The notes under the pieces: generated by a model
Told to the model about the DNA's origin: nothing
The model's database searches: none
The model's input: only the letters and a program-made list of their open reading frames with translations
Part shown: positions 15,101 through 21,537 of the stretch, in pieces
Position numbering within the stretch: the first letter of the stretch is position 1
Layout of the letters: each line of letters opens with the position of its first letter
Assembly: GCA_028688475.1 (NCBI GenBank)
Contig: JAQTYB010000011.1
Coordinates: 1-39,388 of the forward strand
Direction of reading: 5' to 3'
DNA from: Elusimicrobiales bacterium
GTDB taxonomy: Bacteria; Elusimicrobiota; Elusimicrobia; Elusimicrobiales; Elusimicrobiaceae
Length of the DNA: 39,388 nucleotides
Translations under genes and position numbers: made by a program

Positions 15101-15492
15101 ACGCTTTTGTGAATCCGGCCAGCGTAAACATCGGCTGGAGCACAAGCTGGAAACGCTGGGACGGGCAGAAGTATACCGAGGAATACCCGGCCTCATACAC
15201 CGCCGACAACGCCGTCGGCCTCAGGTTCCTGGTGAAATATTCAAACGACTCGACCAAAACATGGAAATTCTGCTCGGACAATTCGCCCGCGCCGGGCGAC
15301 GGGCTTACCGCCGAGCAGCTTCAGTCCGGAACATACGATTCCCAATTCACCACCGCCAATTCCATGGTATGGAACGTATCCGACGCGACAACATTCAAGC
15401 GCGGCTCCTACGTCATCAGAGTGGAGGCCTACAGGACCGGCTTCTTTCAAGATTATGCCTATCATCCGATGCAAATCTATATCAACCGCTAG
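12121..15492 (+). CDS. Very large PilV-like prepilin (1123 aa)
   Basis: The N-terminus is a textbook type IV prepilin: basic leader, then cleavage in NRNG|FNLIEVLIAASILGIVTMGLV with Glu5. Minor pilins usually have 130-250 residues; this one has 1123, so nearly all of it is an exported domain. That part is rich in Tyr, Trp, Asn, Ser, Thr and Gly. The last 140 residues (from about PMVNITSPTPADAF to YVIRVEAYR) resemble an Ig-like or fibronectin-like domain. An adhesin or substrate-binding pilus tip protein is the natural guess. It starts 3 bases after the PilX-like gene and overlaps the PilW-like gene by 38 bases. Confidence 0.8.
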   Translation: MKLFARLDNRNGFNLIEVLIAASILGIVTMGLVQIQGFMSRQNVSIKEGTFANQKAMQMLEELRSLVAGSEKIDVSVLDDYDDGSLYKTVLTTDLATTDPASALSGNTPGPCGGWKYLRQISVIKVPDDPFARRVFVRIYKGACPLSTPQAAGESLAQTMTVLKTIKSQFVPTQVLDVYVIAIENVAGWWSSLPTMRPLFDSILSDLQSRNPGLELRTHWIDRLSYGRDPYYAPNVNKAVRTNAAPAPLVYLYPGLTQDDTSSDYKFYDPDGFMGRVQVDSVLTNTATYASDGTFLQNTYSLCDQFNHAVREPDEEALYSQAVAASQAAGVAPPEPSWRLLLEWMNSGRSGNYSAYKNIMLINLHGELLPLPPMHNYSDAAKDPAVMPNVRVVAHPERIAYTAAATTIKLRVYAYAAAGHLSDFAGSGVNASSVPYTSIFLPSDYVDFPAANVTYIAGNSGTQYTAATVTTKYTGIQSAASVAAGSFSITHPTAGSTLITLYNTPIRHGFYNGDSSHKQGLPDGTTGSSADMKLYGMEYIPFPTGPAGSPDFTTNLTTNSDSLPKNTARWIITIPIGGATGLAGGQRHTIETRIGTDTTTGTTANAPYNLSRTYAWINAAVPFTEQYQFTGDAAYCPYSDIVANSGYNWYFRTAPTGYNNLGKTAAGWGGDDNHIDVPRYMQLVRNGLLQSNAIWSTMNGWSYYYYGFGGEFGSDMAPLANSLPFVMTPWLSARDVATTGHVNEIVNYTGDQQNSRLITRTDASWYCKPWLGELFPDDDYTFWTSNGNLPTNLNVRGIPNYYRATYPAAGALSRNVNFRFQPNGCASFFNGSKTSSTHPFNHSGQNSATGAATTLTGNIAAMFNFPMLDTLTAPRPFTLSDSGNDPSEWNDATYSGMRTTIEFPSIGGVERSFYNSSYSTSYRSSALVRMKTGTNSAYVAVSGFGTQANFGTAEIGKYMSMLVMRAFIDGGMYTGQDHITQVPMVNITSPTPADAFVNPASVNIGWSTSWKRWDGQKYTEEYPASYTADNAVGLRFLVKYSNDSTKTWKFCSDNSPAPGDGLTAEQLQSGTYDSQFTTANSMVWNVSDATTFKRGSYVIRVEAYRTGFFQDYAYHPMQIYINR

Positions 15493-16501
15493 CATCCGGG
15501 CCAACCGCGGTTTTACGGTGACGGAACTGGCGCTGGCCTCCGCCGTCATGGCCATTATCATGCCCGCGCTTATGCTGGTCTTCATGTCCGCCAACAGGGG
15601 GTTTACGGGTTTTGAGGCCACCGCCTCGCTAAAGCAGGCCAACCAGAACACCGTAAACCGGATGTATCTGCGACTTGGCCGCTGCAAGCGCCTTTTTCAA
15701 AACGATACCATCGGCGCCGCCATGCTGGCTCATCTCGACCTGACCGGAGCGCCAAGCCTTATGAGCGGCTCGCAACTGCCAACTGTCCAGCAAAACGGCT
15801 CTCTGGAGCCGAGTTCGGGCACCTTCAGTTCCGCCAGCTTCGGCAACAGGCTGCTGTTCGCTTACAACAGCAATACCCAGATGATACACTATGACGCGGC
15901 TGTGGCAACCACCACCTTCAGGATTGACCTCTACAAGTTCGCCTACTATTATCTGACTCCCGACAACGCTCCCAATATAGGCGTAGTGCATTCCTATAAA
16001 ACCGTGGAATGGCAGAGCAAGGAATATGCCGATTGCAGCCAGATTTCAAGCATGTCGGCCGGAACGAAAAAAGTCAAAGTGATAAATACGCTGATAACCG
16101 CGGGAATAACTCATTGCCTGACCACCTCGGCTACCGACTACACCGTGGCTTTCTCTTCGATAGGCGTGACCGGAACGTCAGGCACAGTGACTGCCGCGCC
16201 GACACATACGGTAAAAAAAGACAAGCCGCAGGTGCTGACCGCGCTTGTCACCGGACTGATGGGCACGTCTTATAGCTACGGCGTCGCGCCGAACACCGCG
16301 GGACTCAGCAACATCACTAAACCCGTGCCTAAATTCGCGACGGTAACCGGCGCTTTCCCCGCCGGGCTGGAGTTCGGCATAGTGGGCCCCTCCACCGCGC
16401 GCAAAGTGCTGATACGCAGCGTACTTTACGCGCAAGGGCCTATGGCCGCTCTTATAATGGACGACCAGACGCTAATCGCCGCGGCGCGCGATATCTGGTG
16501 A
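15455..16501 (+). CDS. PilW-like prepilin
   Basis: 348-aa prepilin with cleavage site and helix in RANRG|FTVTELALASAVMAIIMPALML, Glu5 conserved. PilW/GspJ-like by gene order (PilX-, PilV-, PilW-like) and size. ATG 15455 lies within the end of the large PilV-like gene (38-base overlap), pointing to coupled translation. The 3' end overlaps the convergent MFS gene by 30 bases. Confidence 0.75.
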   Translation: MPIIRCKSISTASIRANRGFTVTELALASAVMAIIMPALMLVFMSANRGFTGFEATASLKQANQNTVNRMYLRLGRCKRLFQNDTIGAAMLAHLDLTGAPSLMSGSQLPTVQQNGSLEPSSGTFSSASFGNRLLFAYNSNTQMIHYDAAVATTTFRIDLYKFAYYYLTPDNAPNIGVVHSYKTVEWQSKEYADCSQISSMSAGTKKVKVINTLITAGITHCLTTSATDYTVAFSSIGVTGTSGTVTAAPTHTVKKDKPQVLTALVTGLMGTSYSYGVAPNTAGLSNITKPVPKFATVTGAFPAGLEFGIVGPSTARKVLIRSVLYAQGPMAALIMDDQTLIAAARDIW

Positions 16502-17734
16502 CGCCGTTTCCTGAGTTTTTTCGCATATTCCGCCGAACGCGGCGCAGGCCGCGCCTATCCCCAGCGCCAGCGCGCATGCCGCCACCGCCAGGCGCAGCCC
16601 GGCGGCGTCTGAGATGACGCCGATTACGGCGGGGGAGACGGCGTCTCCGAAAGCGTGTATTATCAGGATGTTGGCGGCGAAGGCCATGGCGCGGATATTG
16701 GGAGCGGTGGCCTTCACTATCGCCGCGTTCATCGGCCCGCCGTGCATGAAAACGAATGTCTCGGCCAGGAAAATGAAAAACAGCGCCGTTTTCTTGTCCG
16801 CGCTGAACACCCCCGCCAGCGCGCAGGGCACGGCCAGCGCGAGGCTTGCCGCCGCGACGGCGTAATAGGACCGCCGGCTGCGCGGCAGGAAATAATCTCC
16901 AAGCCAGCCGCCCAGCCAGGTGCCCGCTATTCCCGAAACGACGGTCATTCCCCCGAAAACGAGGCTGGCTTTCGCCACGTCGAAATTGAAATAGCGCACG
17001 AAATAAGTCGGCATCCAGGCAGAGAGCCCGCCGACGCAGAACGTCGCCGCCGCCTGCGTAAACGAGCAGGCCAGAAAAACCCTGTTTTTCAGCAGCGAGG
17101 AATATTCCGTCCCGCGCGGCGCGGCGTAACTTGCCGCCAGCCGCATTCGCGGCTCCGGCAGCAGGCTTACCGCGAGCGCCAGCAGCGCGCCCGGCGCTCC
17201 CAAAACCCAGAAGGCGGCGCGCCAGCCGTAATGCGCGCCTATCGTCCCGCCCAGCATGTAGCCTATCGCGCTTCCCGCGGGTATGGCGAGTGTGAACAGC
17301 GCCATTATCCGCGCGCGCCTGTCCGGCCGGAAAAGCTCGGCCCCGTACGACTGCGCGACAGTGACAAAACCCGCCTCGCCGATTCCTACCGCCGAGCGCG
17401 CCAGCAGGAGCTGCGGATAGCTTCCGGCAAATCCCGCCAGCGAAGTCGCCGCGCTCCAGACGAAGGACGCCGCGGCCATGAGGCGCGGGCGCGCCCATTT
17501 GTCCCCCGCGTAGCCCGCCAGCGGCGCAAACAGCATGTACACCAGCATGAACGCCGAGGCCAGCAGCCCCAGTTTCGTATCCGAAATTTTCAGGTCGGCC
17601 TGTATGAGCGGGAAAACCGCCGGCAGGATGTAGCGGTCTATGTAGTTGAAAAGGTTGACGGTGAAAAGCAGCGCGAACGCGGTTTTTGCGAAACTTAAAT
17701 CGGTGTTTTGCTCCTCTCCCGCCATAAAGTCCAT
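16472..17734 (-). CDS. MFS transporter (spinster-like)
   Basis: 420-aa major facilitator with about 12 hydrophobic segments. The start of TM1 reads FALLFTVNLFNYIDRYILPAVFPLI, and the loop 2-3 motif is GYAGDKWARPRLM. LLARSAVGIGEAGFVTVAQSYGAELF is typical of TM4-5 in the spinster-like/hexuronate-type MFS branch. The transported compound is unknown. ATG 17734 is used; ATG 17725 (MAGEEQ...) is equally possible, and TTG 17758 is unlikely. It diverges from the Mur ligase gene. Confidence 0.88.
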   Translation of the reverse strand: MDFMAGEEQNTDLSFAKTAFALLFTVNLFNYIDRYILPAVFPLIQADLKISDTKLGLLASAFMLVYMLFAPLAGYAGDKWARPRLMAAASFVWSAATSLAGFAGSYPQLLLARSAVGIGEAGFVTVAQSYGAELFRPDRRARIMALFTLAIPAGSAIGYMLGGTIGAHYGWRAAFWVLGAPGALLALAVSLLPEPRMRLAASYAAPRGTEYSSLLKNRVFLACSFTQAAATFCVGGLSAWMPTYFVRYFNFDVAKASLVFGGMTVVSGIAGTWLGGWLGDYFLPRSRRSYYAVAAASLALAVPCALAGVFSADKKTALFFIFLAETFVFMHGGPMNAAIVKATAPNIRAMAFAANILIIHAFGDAVSPAVIGVISDAAGLRLAVAACALALGIGAACAAFGGICEKTQETASPDIARRGD

Positions 17735-17752
17735 AATACAAAAAATGGTAAG

Positions 17753-17765
17753 ATACAAATTGTAT
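17753..17765. promoter_or_regulatory. Palindrome between divergent MFS and Mur ligase genes
   Basis: ATACAA - A - TTGTAT, perfect 6-bp arms with a 1-base centre, in the 85-base divergent gap. It could be an operator shared by both genes, but a 13-bp palindrome can occur by chance. Confidence 0.3.
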
Positions 17766-17819
17766 GCACCATCATTTCGCGGAGGCGCAAAGCGTTATGT
17801 CTGACGGGATGGACTGCCG

Positions 17820-19175
17820 ATGAAACTGCATTTTTCCGGGATAGGCGGCAACGGCATGAGCGCGCTGGCGCAAATTCACGCCATGTCCGGCGACGAGGTT
17901 ACGGGTTCCGACAGGTTGCTTGACAAGGGCTGCGATTCGCTGCCGATATGGGACGATTTGCGCAAGCTCGGCATAAAATTCACGCCGCAGGACGGCTCCG
18001 GCGTGAAGCCCGGCCTTGACGCGCTCATCCTTTCCACCGCCATCGAAGACGACAGCCCCGAGCTTGCGCGCGCCAAAGAGCTGGGCGTGAAGGCGCTCCA
18101 CCGCGCGGAGCTGCTGGCCAGCCACGTGGAGCGGTTCAAAACAATCGCCGTTTCCGGCACGAGCGGCAAATCCACCACCACCGCGATGATTTTCGAGATT
18201 CTCGATTACGCCGGATTTTCACCGTCGGTGATAACCGGCGCGAATATACTTTCGCTTCGCAAAAAAGGCTATGCCGGCAACGTGTTCAGGGGCAAGTCGG
18301 ACCTGTTGGTAATAGAAGCCGACGAAAGCGACGGCTCCCTGGTGAACTATCATCCGCGTTCGGCGGCGCTGCTCAACCTCACCAAGGACCACAAGGATTT
18401 GGACACGCTGTTCGGCTATTTCCGCGCTTTCCGCAAAAATTGCGGCAAGTTCCTGGTGAGCGCCGACGAGGATAATCTCGCCGAATTCGTTCCCGGCGCG
18501 GCGGCGACTTTCGGCGTCACACGAGGGACGGTGCTGGCGGAGGATATAGAGCTCGACGGGTTTTCCGGCCGGTTTTCGATACGCGGCGTCAAATTCCGTC
18601 TCAATCATCCGGGGTTGTATAACGTGCAGAACGCCGTGGCGGCCGCGGCGGCCTGCCTTCAGGAAGGCGTAACGCTGGAGCAATGCTCCGCCGCGCTGGA
18701 GAGCTTTGGCGGCGTGGCGCGGCGATTCGCCAGCGTGGGCTCCGCGCGCGGCGTCGAGGTGATAGACGATTTCGCGCACAACCCCGCCAAGATAACCGCC
18801 GCCCTTTCCGCCGCGCGCCTGCGCGGCAAGCGCGTGCTTTTGGTTTATCAACCCCACGGTTTCGCGCCGGTGAGGCTGCTGAAAAACGAACTGCTCGACG
18901 CTTTCGCCGCGGGCATACGCAAGGGCGACATACTCTGGCTGCCGGAAATATATTACGCCGGCGGCACCGCGGACAAAAGCGTTTCCTCGAAAGACCTCGC
19001 GTACGCCCTCGCCGCGCGCGGCGTGGACGCGCGTTTCGCCGCCGACCGCGCCCTGCTGCCTGCCGAAATAGTCGCCGCCGCCCGGCCCGGCGACGTGGCG
19101 GTGGTGATGGGCGCGCGCGACCCGACGCTGAGCGATTACGCGCGCTCCGTCCTCGACGCGATAAAAAACAGTTAA
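17820..19175 (+). CDS. Mur ligase of the MurC/Mpl type
   Basis: 451-aa Mur ligase. N-terminal UDP-binding fold HFSGIGGNGMSALAQIHAMSGDEVTGSD, P-loop GTSGKSTTT (from residue 113), central EADESDGSLV, and C-terminal domain with ARRFASVG...VIDDFAHNPAKI and VYQPHGFAPVRLL. It would add L-alanine (MurC) or a recycled tripeptide (Mpl) to UDP-MurNAc. Two positions differ from classical MurC: GTHGKT is GTSGKS, and DDYAHHP is DDFAHNP. The assignment between MurC and Mpl is therefore left open. Its stop codon overlaps the stop of the convergent receiver gene. Confidence 0.83.
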   Translation: MKLHFSGIGGNGMSALAQIHAMSGDEVTGSDRLLDKGCDSLPIWDDLRKLGIKFTPQDGSGVKPGLDALILSTAIEDDSPELARAKELGVKALHRAELLASHVERFKTIAVSGTSGKSTTTAMIFEILDYAGFSPSVITGANILSLRKKGYAGNVFRGKSDLLVIEADESDGSLVNYHPRSAALLNLTKDHKDLDTLFGYFRAFRKNCGKFLVSADEDNLAEFVPGAAATFGVTRGTVLAEDIELDGFSGRFSIRGVKFRLNHPGLYNVQNAVAAAAACLQEGVTLEQCSAALESFGGVARRFASVGSARGVEVIDDFAHNPAKITAALSAARLRGKRVLLVYQPHGFAPVRLLKNELLDAFAAGIRKGDILWLPEIYYAGGTADKSVSSKDLAYALAARGVDARFAADRALLPAEIVAAARPGDVAVVMGARDPTLSDYARSVLDAIKNS

Positions 19176-19585
19176 AAAAGCGTGCTCGTCTGCCAGGGAG
19201 GTTCTTCCTGGAGAGTCGGCCCGCTGTCCGGCGGCAGCCGGTTTTTCACGGCGGTGGAGAATGCGCCGGAATCGAACGGCAGGCTGAAATAGCCGGCGGC
19301 TCCGCTCAGAATGGCCTCGTGCGCCAGGTCGAACGCGCCCGAGTTGCCGATAGTCATCACGATAAGCTTGGGATTGGCCGCCATGAGCTCGCTCAGAAAA
19401 TTTCCACAGCGTCCGCGCAGCATTCCGATGTTTATGACCAGCAGTTCATAGCTTTGCGAGGCGAGCGCGGGCAGAATGCCGTCGCAGCCGCACAGCGCCG
19501 TGACGTCATAATCCCGTTCCAGCGCGAAAGCCAGCGAATGCGCCGCGCCTTCACAGTCTTCGGCCACCAGTATTTTGCGCTTCAT
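19172..19585 (-). CDS. Degenerate response-regulator receiver (pseudo-receiver)
   Basis: 137-aa protein consisting only of a CheY-like receiver domain plus a short tail. The acidic pair E9-D10 and Thr78 (VMTIGNS) are kept. The phospho-acceptor Asp is Asn52 (ELLVINIGML), and the conserved Lys before the final Pro-Phe is Leu102 (FSLPF). Phosphorylation in the normal way therefore looks impossible; it may act as a constitutive protein-interaction module. Ends in a TTAA shared with the Mur ligase stop. Confidence 0.75.
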   Translation of the reverse strand: MKRKILVAEDCEGAAHSLAFALERDYDVTALCGCDGILPALASQSYELLVINIGMLRGRCGNFLSELMAANPKLIVMTIGNSGAFDLAHEAILSGAAGYFSLPFDSGAFSTAVKNRLPPDSGPTLQEEPPWQTSTLF

Positions 19586-19634
19586 ACTTTGAAATAATTA
19601 TACACCCCCGGCGTTGCGGATTTATTGCGGATTC

Positions 19635-19652
19635 CTAATTAAAACAAATTAG
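19635..19652. other. CTAATT-aaaaca-AATTAG inverted repeat
   Basis: 6-bp perfect arms in the AT-rich gap between the divergent receiver and repeat-protein genes (19586-19752). It may be an operator; nothing else but the promoter at 19701-19728 is seen in this gap. Confidence 0.3.
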
Positions 19653-19700
19653 ACAGGCGCGCAATCCGGCGGTTCGGTAAATTGACTAAGATTGTTTTTT

Positions 19701-19728
19701 TTGATACGGTACTCCTGTTGTGTATATT
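19701..19728 (+). promoter_or_regulatory. Sigma70-type promoter for the Cys-tail protein gene
   Basis: TTGATA (19701-19706), 16-bp spacer, TATATT (19723-19728) with TG two bases upstream (extended -10). A G-rich ribosome-binding stretch (19738-19744) follows before ATG 19753. Confidence 0.6.
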
Positions 19729-19752
19729 GCTAAAAACAGGGGGGTAATAACA

Positions 19753-20460
19753 ATGAGAAAACGAATCCTCAGTATCAGTAGTGTTGTGCTGACACTTATT
19801 TCACCGGCAGCATTCAGCGCTGGCATGCAGGAAATAGACCTCAATCAGGGGATGGATACTAAAATTTTAGTATCTGCTATCAAGGGGGAAGTATTTGCAA
19901 ATACATCCGGCATGCCTGGTGTCTCGGAGCCAAAGCAGGATGTGTCCACGTCTCATAAAACCGGAACACATAATAGCACTCTGTTTACTGCGGGAGAATT
20001 TCTTAAAGATGTTCCGGCCGATATACGGGAGGAATTTCTTGACAGTTTCGTATTCAAGGATGGAATTGTCGTGTCCTGTGCTATAGGAAAATTGAATAAG
20101 TCTGTGAATGGGCAGCGTCTCAACGACATATTAAAAGCATTCTCGACTTATGTTGGAGCAGGGGACAATATTTTCGACTCCTCAAGTCCTCTTGTCAGCG
20201 TGGCTGATTTGCTAAAGGGAGTGTCTCCTTCAGCGAAAACGGCCTTTCTTAATGGAATGATGTTCAAAGGCTCCACCATTGTGTCTATGCGCACTAAGGA
20301 ATTGGAAGAAGCGGTGGGCAACGATATGGAGACTGAAATAATCTCTCGATTGATTGGGGGACAAACTTTTAGGTCTAAAGAGGTATGTGCCAGTGGGTCA
20401 GATGGAGTTCTCTACTGTGAATCGGATCCATTTGAAACATGCCCGGCCGGTTGCAGATAG
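19753..20460 (+). CDS. Exported two-repeat protein with Cys-rich C-terminal tail
   Basis: 235-aa protein of unknown function. Signal peptide MRKRILSISSVVLTLISPAAFSA-type. Two related segments are visible: TAGEFLKDVPADIREEFLDS with FVFKDGIVVS, and SVADLLKGVSPSAKTAFLNG with MMFKGSTIVS, each followed by a polar helix. The last 25 residues hold four cysteines (VCAS...LYCES...ETCPAGCR). It lies in an AT-rich pocket with codon use unlike the flanking GC-rich genes. The next gene is a thioredoxin-fold lipoprotein, so this protein could be its partner or substrate; that is inference. ATG 19753 starts the signal peptide. Confidence 0.7.
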   Translation: MRKRILSISSVVLTLISPAAFSAGMQEIDLNQGMDTKILVSAIKGEVFANTSGMPGVSEPKQDVSTSHKTGTHNSTLFTAGEFLKDVPADIREEFLDSFVFKDGIVVSCAIGKLNKSVNGQRLNDILKAFSTYVGAGDNIFDSSSPLVSVADLLKGVSPSAKTAFLNGMMFKGSTIVSMRTKELEEAVGNDMETEIISRLIGGQTFRSKEVCASGSDGVLYCESDPFETCPAGCR

Positions 20461-20474
20461 AATGTTGTATATGG

Positions 20475-20510
20475 CATGCATGGCAGGACAATTTTGTCCT
20501 GCCATGCATG
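20475..20510. other. 17-bp perfect inverted repeat between two exported-protein genes
   Basis: CATGCATGGCAGGACAA (20475-20491) pairs perfectly with TTGTCCTGCCATGCATG (20494-20510), with 2 bases between the arms. No T-run follows, so it is not a classic terminator. GGA (20512-20514), the only ribosome-binding-like sequence for ATG 20522, touches the base of the stem. A role in uncoupling the two genes or controlling translation is possible. Confidence 0.7.
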
Positions 20511-20521
20511 TGGAACTTTAA

Positions 20522-21424
20522 ATGAAATACGCTATCGGGTTAATCGCCATACTTTCCTGTACCGGCTGTGTCAGCACTGAAACAAGGGTCTTGCAGGTAG
20601 GCGCTAACCTCAAGAAAGCCGCGCACACATTTCCACGCGATTTCACCGCTTTTTCCGCAGACAGGACACATATCAATGCCGATACGCTGTCTGAAAAAAA
20701 GCTGCGCAAGTATACTGTGGAAAAATTGCAGGAATTATATAGCGTTGCAAATGCCCTGACTTTCTTTTTTTTAGACGCGCAGGAATACTTTGATTTTCAG
20801 GAAAAATTGTTTGCCGAGCTTTCCAGACGAGGAAAAATTCCCCCCGATATTATAAGGGATGAATATGACACACGTCTTGCCCGCAGAGATTTTAACAAAG
20901 CGCAGGAACTCCTAAACCAATTTTCCGATACGAAACTTCCTGTGTTGCCGGAGATAGAGGACAGTTTTGGCGCAGACCATTCCGGTGCATGGCTGGCTTT
21001 CGGTATTTCGAATAATGGTGGAAAAACTACGGTAAAGAAGATGCCAATTCAGGATGGAAAGAAAATTGTGATGGTAATGGCGCCTGGGTGTCATTTCAGT
21101 GTCAGCGCAATACAAGACCTGATGGCGGACCCCGGTATTGCGCCAGTATTGAAAGAGTATGGATTGTTTGTAAGTCGTGATTTCGCTCCTGTTGATTTGG
21201 CCGCTTGGGCCTTGAGATTCGATGTGAATCCGCACAATATTTATATTGCCTATAAAGACCGGAATTTCGCTGGAATCAATTTGCGGAGTTATCCGGGATT
21301 TTATTTTATGGAAAATGGAAAAATACTGGATTACATGGTCGGATGGCAAGCCGATAAAGCAAAAAAAACTCAAAGCCTTGCGAGATTCAGAAAGGGTCTC
21401 GGTGCCATTGCACTTTCGTCTTGA
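20522..21424 (+). CDS. Thioredoxin-fold lipoprotein with CxxS motif
   Basis: 300-aa exported protein. A short N-terminal hydrophobic segment ends at Cys13/Cys16 (ILSCTGC), consistent with lipid attachment, though the lipobox is not ideal. Residues about 40-165 are helical and charged. The C-terminal third looks like a thioredoxin fold: KKIVMVMAPGCHFSVSAI with Cys190-His-Phe-Ser193, then YPGFYFMENGKILDYMVGW with a likely cis-Pro258. Only one active-site cysteine is present, so disulfide exchange by the usual two-cysteine route is unlikely; isomerase-like or monothiol chemistry is possible. AT-rich like its upstream partner. Confidence 0.72.
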   Translation: MKYAIGLIAILSCTGCVSTETRVLQVGANLKKAAHTFPRDFTAFSADRTHINADTLSEKKLRKYTVEKLQELYSVANALTFFFLDAQEYFDFQEKLFAELSRRGKIPPDIIRDEYDTRLARRDFNKAQELLNQFSDTKLPVLPEIEDSFGADHSGAWLAFGISNNGGKTTVKKMPIQDGKKIVMVMAPGCHFSVSAIQDLMADPGIAPVLKEYGLFVSRDFAPVDLAAWALRFDVNPHNIYIAYKDRNFAGINLRSYPGFYFMENGKILDYMVGWQADKAKKTQSLARFRKGLGAIALSS

Positions 21425-21466
21425 TTTCACCTCAGAAATGTTTCCAGTAAGCGCAGTATCGGGGGG

Positions 21467-21496
21467 TTGAAAGCGCGCGGCATTAAAAGCTATTCT
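21467..21496 (+). promoter_or_regulatory. Putative promoter for pilB
   Basis: TTGAAA (21467-21472), 18-bp spacer, TATTCT (21491-21496). The leader then forms a small hairpin, TTGCCAA (21499-21505) with TTGGCAA (21516-21522), just ahead of AGAGGA (21527-21532) and ATG 21538. Confidence 0.45.
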
Positions 21497-21537
21497 ATTT
21501 GCCAAGAGAACGCTGTTGGCAAGCGATAGAGGATTCC

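Noticed and set aside
16472-16501. 30-base overlap of the PilW-like and MFS 3' ends as an annotation error
   Set aside because: Both frames are convincing to their stops, and tail-to-tail overlaps also occur at 19172-19175 and 36926-36932, so the genome is simply compact.
16655-17698. Plus-strand ORF of 347 codons inside the MFS gene
   Set aside because: Arg/Gln-rich shadow of a well-supported membrane transporter on the other strand.
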